NCBI GenBank assembly: GCA_015227615.1
Contig: JAALGZ010000024.1
Coordinates: 1 to 64,000, forward strand
Direction of reading: 5' to 3'
Origin: Labyrinthula sp. Ha
Taxonomy: Eukaryota > Sar > Bigyra > Labyrinthulida > Labyrinthulaceae
DNA length: 64,000 nt
In this document: positions 46,694 through 57,800 of the stretch, one piece after another
Position numbering within the stretch: the first letter of the stretch is position 1
Layout of the letters: each line of letters begins with the position of its first letter
The notes under the pieces: generated by a model
What the model was told of the DNA's origin: nothing
Seen by the model: only the letters and a program-made list of their open reading frames with translations
Databases searched by the model: none
Program-made: the position numbers and the translations under genes

Positions 46694-47767
46694 TTATGTT
46701 GAGAAAGTCATATTCTCCAAGTTCTTTCCAATGAAAATGAGTTCTGTTCTAGGTCCTTTCTCATCCCACGGAATCTCAGTTTCAACTAGCTCAAAAGTAT
46801 CATAAACACCCTGGACAATGCACACGAAATTTACCTCTTTTAGCTGGATAAAACCTTTTATCCGAAAAATTTCAACTTTCTCCTCATCTGCTTTTTCCCA
46901 TAAATACTCTCCTAACATTCTCTCAAATTCTTTTTTTTTTAATTTTTCCTTCGAACGAAGTACTATAGAACTAACCGTTAACTCATGCGAGTGCTCAGAG
47001 ATTTTTGACTGTTTAAACTTTTTTTCTAGAAAAGAAAACTTTTTCTCTGAAAAAGAGTTTGTTTGAAAAAGATTAAGAAGCTGCTGAGTCAAAAGAGAAG
47101 AAAACTTTGTTTGCAGAATAGAAGCTACGGGGTTCAATGTTTCTAATCTGAGTTTCAGTCTTTGTATTTGAGCGTGAGGTGATTCTAAGAGATCTATTTT
47201 ATTTAACAAAATAATATCAGCATAAGCAGTTTGCTTCTGGAAAATTTTATTGGGCAACAAAAGTTCAAAGTTTTTGGAATCAACTATCGTGATAATAGTA
47301 TTCAACGATATTTTTGACAAAAGTTCTTCATCTAACCAGAGTTTCGTCGCCAAAGGACCTGGATCAGCTAATCCACTTGTTTCTATGATTATGTGGTCTA
47401 CTTGATAATTTTGGATTAATTGTTCTAAAGAAAAAACAAGATCAGATTTGACAGAGCAGCAAATACAGCCATTTGAAAGTTCAATCATGGGAACCTTTTT
47501 GTCCTGGACACTCAAAGTAGAAAGAAGTTTTTCAACTCCAATCTGTTCACCAAATTCGTTTTGGACAACAGCAATTTTTAACTTGTGTTCTTGATTAGAG
47601 AGGATATTGTTCAGAAAAGTTGTTTTACCACTTCCTAAGCTTCCTGTTAGAATGGTAACGGGAACTTTTTTTATGTTCAATTCTTCCGTCATCATTATTT
47701 TCAAAACAGTTCTTCTTTTGGTTTGCTCTTTTCGCTCTAGTTTCTTAGAGTTGCAAAAGGATATCAT
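46694..47767 (-). CDS. COG0523 (CobW/CBWD/ZNG1-like) metal-chaperone GTPase
   Basis: 357-residue G3E-family GTPase of the COG0523 group, predicted cytosolic metallochaperone that delivers Zn (or another metal) to client enzymes with GTP hydrolysis. Visible motifs: Walker A GSLGSGKTT (42-50), the metal-binding CxCC as GCICC with Cys at 101, 103 and 104, Walker B/switch ETSGLADP (129-136) and guanine-specificity NKID (189-192). A HSHE at about residues 258-261 could add metal ligands. The C-terminal CobW_C domain ends near the stop (IQLKEVNFVCIVQGVYDTFE). The usual N-terminal CPELVPI-type client motif of ZNG1 is not seen. The first ATG (47767) adds about 25 basic residues before MMTEELN; translation might instead start there. 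No intron is needed. Confidence 0.9.
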   Translation of the reverse strand: MISFCNSKKLERKEQTKRRTVLKIMMTEELNIKKVPVTILTGSLGSGKTTFLNNILSNQEHKLKIAVVQNEFGEQIGVEKLLSTLSVQDKKVPMIELSNGCICCSVKSDLVFSLEQLIQNYQVDHIIIETSGLADPGPLATKLWLDEELLSKISLNTIITIVDSKNFELLLPNKIFQKQTAYADIILLNKIDLLESPHAQIQRLKLRLETLNPVASILQTKFSSLLTQQLLNLFQTNSFSEKKFSFLEKKFKQSKISEHSHELTVSSIVLRSKEKLKKKEFERMLGEYLWEKADEEKVEIFRIKGFIQLKEVNFVCIVQGVYDTFELVETEIPWDEKGPRTELIFIGKNLENMTFST

Positions 47768-50700
47768 TTTGGGTAATCTCTCTAATGGCTTGTCAATTGG
47801 CTCATCCTACTAGAATGATGATCTGGTGTATCATTTATGCTAATAGAATTTACCCAGACTGTTTTTGAGATTCTAATGCTTACGATGAGCAATACTGATT
47901 TTTCTTCTGTTAATGTGAGTAAATAGTGATGTTATTATGAACATTTTATGAGCTTTTCATCATGTGACCCATTGTTCTTTCTTATTCCTTTCTTGTTTCT
48001 TTCTTTACATTCGGATTTTGAGTATCTCTTAGCCTCTTTTGGTACCCCTCCGTTCCACAATTACTATTTTTTTTCACTCCAGGGAATCTGAACTGATACT
48101 TTTAGCATTTATTAGCATCAATTCACGAAATCAACCACGACGAATATAAAAGGCACTTGAACTATGGTAGTTGAATCGTTTTCCCAGAGTATGTGGCCCA
48201 TATTAAGACTTTTTACCTTTGCTTTTCCGTTTTTTTTTGTCTGTTTGAATTTTTTTCATCTGTGTAACTTATTCAAATACTCACATTGGCCACACCCAAG
48301 TTGCACTTATCAGAGTCCCTTGCACTTCACAAATTCAATATAACCATCTTCTTTCTTGCTTCATTTAGGAAAATTAGCTAAGAATTCAAACGTTAGATGC
48401 AATTGTTGGAATGGAAAATAATCTGTTTTAATCAAATACTTGAGCATTGGGGAAAGGTTCTTACATGATACTGGTGAGAGTTTGATAAAAAATGATTTAG
48501 ATATCTGCGAAGCATGTTAGCAGAATAAGAAAAAGAAACCTTCTAAATGAAACTTATATTTGGTCTAACATATTGTAAATATTAATTCCATAGTAAATTG
48601 GATCATATACTTGAGGCAAATGTTGGATCCTGTGTCTTTAGGTCGATACTGAAAATAATGAACGTTTACCTTTAATTGCAAAACTCGGTATGATTTCCCC
48701 GGATAATTTATTACTCAAGTCAATAGGAGTGACCTACCCATATCCATGGTCATAACCTACTAAAATAATAAACGTTAAAATCAAGAAACGAACAAGTGTC
48801 TTTAGCAGTCATCCACTTAAAAGCAGTTACGAAGTATAGGGAGTTAGTTGCTTACTTGAATGAGAGTTGGGAAAATTATTCAAAGGGAAACGACCGTAGC
48901 AACCATCTTACATAAAATCGGATTAAAAATGTCCTGAACGGAATCAGCTTCTATTTGTGATAGCTATACTTAAAGAAGATACATAGCACCGAGCAGCATG
49001 TATCAATACCAATGAAAAAAAATTGTTCAAGATTTAAAGTTAATAAAGGTTTTTGGCTCCAATATCCAAGCATTGCTATGACGATTGTTAGTTGCATATG
49101 ATCTTTACAAACTCCTTTTCTACAACCTAACTATCTGCAGCTTTATGTTGTTTTAGAAAGTTATAGATCCAATCACCAACTAAATAAAAAAAACGAGATC
49201 TATTAGATTCATATGATCAAGAAGTCTTTCAGGTGGACTTGCATTCGGTAATTAAACTCCTAGCTCAGGGGAGTCTTAATGAGGAAAATATCTTCAGTCC
49301 TTCTTCCTTTATATACATTAAATTTTGAATTAAACTTATTTTAATAAGCCAAAATGTATTGCGATTCTTGTAAATTTATATTTCCAATGATTAAATCATG
49401 TCAAAAAGTCTCTATCCATTCCCAAAATCTTAGTGAAATAATAGGATTTGAGCTTCCATTCCGAAAAAATAAGTGATTTCATAATGTCAAATTTAGACTC
49501 ACAGAAATAAAATGCACTTATAGATTCTCTCTATTTTTACTTTACTGATGTTTAAAACATTACAGGAATTCTAATTTTATATTTGAAATAACTTAGCAAA
49601 CTGCGGACATAGGGTAGAAATGGTATATTATAACAGACAAATCAATTCTCAGGATTTAATGCCAGATTTACTATCAATCACAGTCTTAGCCGATATGAGC
49701 CCTGGGGTTAAAAAAACAAAATTACAATCAAAATAAATTTCTCTCCAACAAAGGTATTGGGGCTTTAGTTTTTTAACGCATCACTTTTTCACAATCTCAA
49801 GAGAAGTGTGTATGTCTCCACGTATGGCACTCGAGCAAATCCATTAAAAAACACTAAGGTCCCAGTTTTTGAATATCAAAAATTTAGTTTCAATGACTAA
49901 CTCCAATTATGCAACTTAGATTCCCAGGGATTCAATGGAATGTGTGTGCTGAGTTTTTCCTAAGTGTAACACGTTCTTATTTTAAGTTATTGAAAGAATG
50001 TGTGAGGTTGCTGATAGTAAGGAAATACTTAAATATGTTCCTCGCCAAAATACATTCTCGAGATGATATAGACATGTTCTATAGGAAATTCCAGCCAAAA
50101 CTCTTGCTGAAAAACGAACATTATTCATTCACAGACAGAAAGCACCACGAACTTTGTTCGAGTTATTTCAAGACATCAACCCTGCACTCATCGTGTATTA
50201 ATGAATAAATTAAAGAGATTAACTCAAACTCAAACTTGGTATCTGGTTTGGATCATGAGTGTGGAAGTAAGGATAGGAAAAAATGGTGATATAGTACCAG
50301 AAAAAGCACGTATGGTAACGAGCTGGCTAATGCGGGAAATATATGTATATTAAACTAAGAGAGTAGATAACAATTGAATCTGTAATAGTCTTAAGGTTAT
50401 ATATATATATATATATTCAAACAATGTCTAATGGTAGGGAAAATAGTGATCAAGAAGCAAAGTTTGAATTGTATAGAAGTCAAATTTCAAGACTGTAACT
50501 ATGAAAGGTAGTATTTTAGTTAGCTACCTGCTTGAACACCCACTGTGTTCTTGGAACTAGAGTTTAACACGTGTTTAGAAATATTTATTTCATTTAGAGA
50601 CTTGTAGTCTACCCTAGATATTCAGAAAGGGAAGGGTTATTTTATATAATATTTTTTAATGCTAACTGAGGCGCCGATATCTACATTCACCTTTCCGTAT

Positions 50701-53250
50701 AATCTACATGAAGCTCCGAGGTTCCAGAGAACAGATCCAGGACCCGTGATATTGTGGTTTTCCTATGCACCATGTGGCTTAGTAGTATTTATTTTTATTA
50801 GATTTAAGAAAAAGAATCAAATCTTAAAACTTTCCTGAAACGATACATAATTAAGGGACATTATAGATAATTACTTGTTATTGAAATAAAATAAGAATAG
50901 TTTAATTAAAATCAAGATACTACTCTTCCAGTGGGTACTAAAAACTCAAACAAATAAGTCATCGAGAATTAAGAACTTACCTTGAATCTCTTGGCTAACA
51001 ACTTCGTATTTAATAAACATTAACTCCGTTTAATAAAGGTTAGAATATATAGAAAATATAGCAAATTTCATTATTCCTAACCTATAATATTTTGATTTGG
51101 CTTCTCTTCTATTAAGCACAATCCCTTGTACTCAGCACATAAGAACTGGGTTGATCTTGTATTTAATTGTTGATAATATAGATGTAATTATGCGTTAAAT
51201 TCATAGAATATTAATTAAACTAGGTTCATTAAACCATTCGTACCCAGCTTAGAGTGTATTAAACTTTCTATGATGTATCATAAATTACAATCCCATTTGT
51301 ATCACATTCAGAAAAAAACATGTTTATCAATCTAAGGAACGACTTTGGAGTAGTTGGAACCAGCGTACTGATCAAGATACTACGGGGCCAGGTAGTAAAT
51401 GTTGATGTTAACATGAAATCGTATTATATCGCCTCAACCCAATAAAACTAATCCACCTCAAGGACTGTTTAAATTTTATCGATATAATGGTAAATAGAAC
51501 ATGATAAATATGGTCCAATATGCCCAATATATATATGTTCAAGTTCTAACTACTCTAGAGTTTCATGAATCATTCTTGCTATATGTGCATGGAACTATGT
51601 TAAGGAGTTGGATGATGACGATATATTCATCAAATGTTTATGGTTAAATATTAAAGTTATCAGTTTAGATCTTCTTAATCCTAAGTAAATAATACTTTTC
51701 TTGCCTCAACTTTTTTCTCTGTGTTTCTTAAGGAACAGCCAAATTTTTACACTTGCAACAGATATCTTTGATTAATATATAAATCCAGTTCAAATTAATC
51801 TTTACTATTGATAATTTGAACTTAAACAATTGTTTGTACTAAGCTTGAAGGCTGGTTTTCATGTATAAATATAAACTAACTCTTCTTTTGGGATGAACTA
51901 ACTTTCAGAAATCTGGTTTCTGCTTCCTAGGGTAGTAGAGTAGAGACATACTCAACCATGAGCTAAAGTTAGTCAGCAAAAGAATAGGTATTAATGAAAT
52001 ATCAAACAGATCCAAAAATCTTATTCGAGTAGTAGATTTGGAATTATACAACTGCTTAGTCTTTTGCCATATCATATAATAAAGAACTATGCGCTACTGG
52101 TGTTCATAGTCAACATGTTCTTGTAAACATAGTTTGACTTCATTAATACTTTAAGGAGAATTCAAAAACTGTTTTGGATCCTAATATTATAATGTTATCT
52201 ACGGCCTACACGCTGTCTCCAAATAACACCATGTTATCGGCAGAACTAGAATGCTGTTCTTATAGTCCCAACGGATATACAATGAATTTGATATGAGGAT
52301 GTTGCCTCAAAATATTGACTGCTTAGAGTATTTGATATTACAATACATATAAATTGAGCAGAAAATTTAAAGGTTAGCGTAAAAGTAAACAATTTAAGCG
52401 AATTAAGTTCTACCACTATGGATGTTTCTAAATTAGCACGTTTTCATATAAGCTTAATAATTGGATACCAGATAAAAAAATAAGTGCTTATTAATTTTCA
52501 CTCGCGATCCATCAAACTCAATGCTTCTTGTTTTCTATCTGAATCTAGGTCACATCTTTTCTTTTACTTCTACAAGTCTTCTTCAAATACATTTTCTTTG
52601 TTTCTTGTATAATTTCGAATTCTTGCGGAATCTTTGAACAAAAAAATGGAATTACATCGTCAAGCTGTTAATTTAAGAGCTCTAAATGTTTGCTTCAAAG
52701 TAGCGAAAAACTATTGTACACATCAGTAGATATGAAGATATCGATCAAATATTCTGTACCAAGAATAACTCCAGAATAAACTTTCTAAATAAAATGACGT
52801 GAGAAGAAGTTAAGTTGCAAGTAACTTCAAGTACTTTGAATTCGGTCTGACAACAATGCATGAAACCTAAAATACGCCATATTTTTTAGCAAAAGCTGTG
52901 CATGTGAACCTGAAACGACTAGTGCCACTCATGTAAATTAATACTATAACCTCAAACAGAAATAAGAACATAGTAAAGACACTAGTAGCTCTAAATGTAC
53001 AATCTGGGATTAGTTTGTGGAACTTCAAAAACAGAAATACCGGTAAGAAACTCAAATCTCTCCTTATATCAGAGTAGCCTTTTCTGTCTTAACATAAATA
53101 AACCACTTGAACGAACCAAGAAAGTAAGAATACTAAAAGGTGGCGATATCAACAGCTGAAGCAAAGAATAAAGAAAAACGAAGTGGTTGAATGATTGTAT
53201 GCGAACCAATGCTGAAGTAGATTTGGTTCTTAGAATAGCTTCAAGAAAAC
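47768..53250. other. Gene-poor AT-rich stretch
   Basis: No supported gene over 5.5 kb. A 99-codon plus-strand frame (49,909-50,208) is the longest and has no recognisable feature. An AT microsatellite lies at 50,399-50,418. Confidence 0.45.
50399..50418. repeat. (AT)n microsatellite
   Basis: 20 nt of perfect AT alternation. Confidence 0.95.
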
Positions 53251-54533
53251 ACTAACCATATATCATCCCCCAAGAGTCACCTGTACCTCTTGACTTTGAG
53301 GAACACCTCTAGTACTGTGAACCTTGTACTCAGTTTTTCCCGATACCACCTGTGAGAAAGCCCTTCCCCACCACAAGAAACTTCTTTCCGTGAGACTGCA
53401 AGCCCAATACCGCTTCAATAGAACAAGAAAAGAGATAATGACATCATTTTAAAACCATCAGGATCACATCTGAAAACGTACTATTCTATCTTTCTGTACA
53501 CCTCCTAGCTGAGCTTGAAGTAGCTTCGAGCCTAACCCACTCCCTGGGCACCCAAGTGTAGTAGTTTCATCTAGAAGTCTTCTTACACCACGTTTATCTT
53601 GTAATATATGACGAAGAACAGCAGAAAACTCATGAATTGTAACCAAGGCTCCAATAAATGAATAATGGACCCTGGAAACGCTTCTTTTTTATATGGAGCA
53701 TTAGGTATGTTCTCTTGCAATATTTCATTTCTCTCCATGTTCTCTTACGGTACTTGTCAGTTTCAGTTGATATTATTCACAAATTGTAGAAAATCACTAT
53801 TTTGGGAGATCAAACGTGATAGATGAGTATATACAGAAAACAATGATGAACAATTCTAGGTCAAAACGAAATTACGCTACCCAGTTCACTTAAGCGACAT
53901 TTGTTGCCCCAAACATAAAGCCTCCCTTGTGAGAGCTGAATCGATCTAGTTTCCTAAGATTAGCGGATGGATGGATTAGCAAATGTAATACCTTTCTACC
54001 ACTTTATCTGTTAACTTACGGTGTGAATTTGGTACCGCTCGGTCACTCGTTTCTGTGGCATTACATACTTCATTGGGTACGTGAGCACTTGCAATATGTT
54101 TCTTTTAATAAGCAATATATTGTGTGCTAGATATGGTTTGGAGCAAACCGATAATCACCAATTCATTGAAACAAAAACAGCTTGTAGTTTTGAATGCCAC
54201 AGGTTGAAAGATAATCACTTAGTGTGGTCTACTTTTTTCCTCATACAGGTTATGCACTATGTCAACCTATAGTATTACTGAAAGGTTTACGTTCTTGTGC
54301 TTGAGCTGCAACAAAAACATTTAACTATGGCCAAAAGGAGCTGGGCACGTTCTTTGGTAAGAAACCATATGTGTGGTCACATTTAAGGAGCTCATATCAC
54401 GTTTCTTGTATATAATTTTTCCAGGAAAGCTAGTTTCACTTGAGAAACATGTGTTAAAGCAAACCAAGTTCAAGTTCTCAGTTCTTCTCGACGATCTTTT
54501 CTTACTAACCAGATATCTTCTCCTATGTTTCAT
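53250..54533 (-). pseudogene. Coding-like minus-strand patches: unresolved multi-exon gene or decayed gene
   Basis: Less AT-rich than its surroundings. Several minus-strand stretches read like real protein in changing frames, listed in transcript order: about 54,533-54,321 (MKHRRRYLVSKKRSSRRTEN), about 54,100-54,020 (IASAHVPNEVCNATETSDRA), about 53,960-53,870 (SQGRLYVWGNKCRLSELGSV), about 53,850-53,780 (SSLFSVYTHLSRLISQNSDF), about 53,740-53,650 (MERNEILQENIPNAPYKKEA), about 53,660-53,464 (TIHEFSAVLRHILQDKRGVR) and about 53,415-53,262 (RYWACSLTERSFLWWGRAFS). LYVWGNK resembles the LYVWGxN core of RCC1 repeats, but there is only one such hit. Candidate short introns exist between patches (for example GTAAGT near 54,020), yet the phases could not all be reconciled. 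It may be a live gene with tiny introns, or a decayed one. No function is claimed. Confidence 0.35.
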
Positions 54534-54829
54534 TTATTCAGTTAACGGCTAGATTTTACTGAAATTCGGGATGAAGAATAATATTAATTCGAGAGCAATC
54601 GCCCAAAAATACACACATTGGAAATTAACTGTTGAAATTATGAATTTAAAACAAAGCAGACGAAAGCAAGATTCAACCCGGTAAAAGCAACCCGAATGTG
54701 GTGTACTGCAGGGAAAAAGATCGACTTCAAAATTATGATCCCAACGACATTACTTAAGGAGAACAGATTCACCGAAGATAGTGTTTGAACCTCCTCTGCA
54801 AAAACGAACTCAGAAACTCTGCTTTGGCA

Positions 54830-57800
54830 ATGTTCTCCTATTCTCCTCTTTTGTGTCTGTTGCCTCTCCTCTTGAACGCACAAGAAATACAAAAAGAGGA
54901 ACATATTCTGCGTTCTGCTACCATAGAAACCCTTCAAGAAAACGAAACTGCTCACTTTTTTCTTGAAACAGACACTTCGAAATTTTCTTGTAGAAATTTG
55001 TTAACGGTTAGCTACTCGTTGGGAGATTTTTGTTCGTTTGATGAAAATCTACGAGTTGAAATTCATGAAAATGGAGATTTTACTGTGTTGGATGTTGCAG
55101 ATAGTTTATGTGGAGGATTTGGAGGAAGTGGGAGACAGCTTAGAACTTCTAGGCAATATGTATCAGAAGATAAGTCTTGCTTCGTTACATATAATGAGGA
55201 CGGGTTTCATGGCGCTATGACCCTTAGGAACAAGCAAACACAAAAAGTTTCTCTTGTGAGTTTTGAGCAAGTTGCATGCAGCTTTGATAATGAACTAGAT
55301 TGTGTTGAACTAGTCACAACTGGTGGCGAAGAGTTCATATCCCGCAATCTTCAAGGTGTTGTAGAAGACGATTTATCACCATTTTACTTAGAAAGGGCGG
55401 ATGATTCTTGTTATGAAGAAATTACCTCTTCTCTTCCAAATAAGATGTTTTTCGGTATTACAACAACAACTGGGTTTTCTTCCTTCTTTTCAGATGATAC
55501 GCAATTGATCTTACAACACATCGACAAGTTGATTGCGACGGCTAACCTAGTGTTTATTCAGCAGCTTAACTTCCGCCTAGTTGTCTCTCATATTACAATT
55601 TTGTTGGAAAATCCGGATTTTATAGGTGCGGTGAAACCGGCACAAGCGTCAAGCAACTCGTACTCAAACTCTGTAGTTCGAAACTTGCAAGAAGACAGTA
55701 TTTGGACAAATAGAGATTTCTCTGGTTTTAACTCAGACAGTCAGTTTACTTGCAGTGTCAGTACTGTAAAATTTAATGCCTTCAATGATCAAGCACCGCA
55801 AAGGCTAGTGTCTTCATGGATCCTCTTAGCTGGATTTTGTCAAGGTTTTGCTGGACTTGCAAGTAAACCTGGAATCTGCCAGACTAGTGGAACTGTAGGG
55901 TCAGCCTATGTTCCGCTGTTTTCTACATTCTACGCTTATAACTTTATACATGAAGTAGGCCATCTGTTTGGGTCTTCACACTATTCAGAGCTGGGTGTGA
56001 TGCAAGCATCTGGGGTAAGTCTTCGGGAAGGTGAAACTCAGTTTCCACCATCAGCATTAAACGAAATCTGTACCACGCTTGAGAGTAAAATTCATTTCTG
56101 CGAAAGAACTGATATTGAAGGTTTGAGGGCAGTTGAAATGTTTCCTGGAAGTGATGGATCGGGTTTCATGGACGGGGGACTTGATGCTGGATGTGAGTGC
56201 GACCCGCGAAATGAGTGCTGTCGAGTAGATTGTACGCTGGCAGATAGCAGTGTCACATGCAGCACAGAGTCAGGAAGTGGTTACTGTAGGAATGGGGCGT
56301 GCGAGGGGGCTAATGAAATGTGTATGTTGTTTCTATCGGGGATTGTTGACTATTGTGGTGTTGAGGATGATAACCCTTGTCAGGGAAAATGTTCCCAGAC
56401 ATCTGGAGGTGTTACTACCTGCTCGACACACTTCTCCGCCGAGATCAAGGATGGCACGAAGTGCTCTGTAGCCGGGGAGGACGGGCTGTGCTCTTTAGGC
56501 AGTTGCCTTATTTTTGAGAACCCGAGTGGAGGTGGTTTACCTCCAACAAACGCCCCTACAGAAACGAGTACTTCTTCTCCTTCTAATTTACCAACAAACT
56601 TACCTACCCCAAACCCGACGAGATCACCTACGAAGTCCACCAGATCTCCTACTCTAAGGCCCAGTGCAAGTCCGTCAACTTCTCCCTCACAGGCCCCTAC
56701 ACGCTCTCCTTCCACAGGTCCAACTCTAAAACCTACACTTCACCCATCACACTCGCCCACAATTAGACCAACTCTTAGTCCAACAAACTCACCATCCCCC
56801 CATCCAACAAGAAATCCTTCAGTTTCACCCAGCAGCAGCCCAACTATAAGGCCGACCAGGAAGCCATCTGCATCACCTACCTTGAACCCTACTTTGCACC
56901 CGTCTATTTCCCCAACACAGTTTCCGACGAGGTTTCCGTCCAGGCAGCCCTCTATTTCACCCACAGTAAACCCTTCTTCGCAGCCAACTGATTCCCCGTC
57001 TGAGTCTCCAAGTTTATCCCCTACATTTTCACCTTCCGGAGCTCCATCCCTTAGACCTACTGCGTCGCCGACCAATGAACCATCAATTTCTCCCTCTGTA
57101 ACACCATCGTTTCACCCAACCGTGTCGCCCTCCGTTTCTCCAACCGTGTCGCCCTCCGTTTCTTCAACCGTAGCACCTACTCTTAAGCCATCTGCTTCCC
57201 CAACTTTTTCTCCTACACTTGGTCCGAGTATTGCTCCCTCTGTGCGACCTACATTTCATCCAACCCTCCAACCAACAATCTCCCCCTCAGTTCAACCATC
57301 CATTTCTCCCTCATTTTCACCTACTGGAGCACCTACTGCTAGACCAACTGCCTCTCCCACACTTTCACCTACTTCCGGACCAAGTGTTTCTCCCTCAGAA
57401 GGTATTACTAATAGGCCCACGGGAAGTCCCACATCGAATCCAACGTTCAAACCTTCAATTTCTCCTTCACTCACCCCTTCAACATCACCATCGGTCTTCC
57501 CAACTTCCAGTCCAACAAACTTCCCAACGGGCTCTCCGTCCTCCTCCCCAACTGAATCCCCCACTCATGCTCCATCTAAGTCACCTGTTGTAGCACAAAC
57601 TGCAAACCCAACTACGAGCCCAAGCAATGCACCTACTAATACTCCCACACCTCAACCAACTAATCGGCCTTCCGCCTCCCCGACTTCTTCGCCATCAAAT
57701 CATCCTACAAGCGCACCTACCAAATCACCAACAAAATTTCCAACAAGCTCCCCAACGCTGAACCCTACGCAGTTCCCTAGTTCCCAACCAACAATTTCAC

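Noticed and set aside
49909-50208. 99-codon ATG-led frame on the plus strand
   Set aside because: No domain, signal or context; frames of this length are expected by chance in a window of this size.
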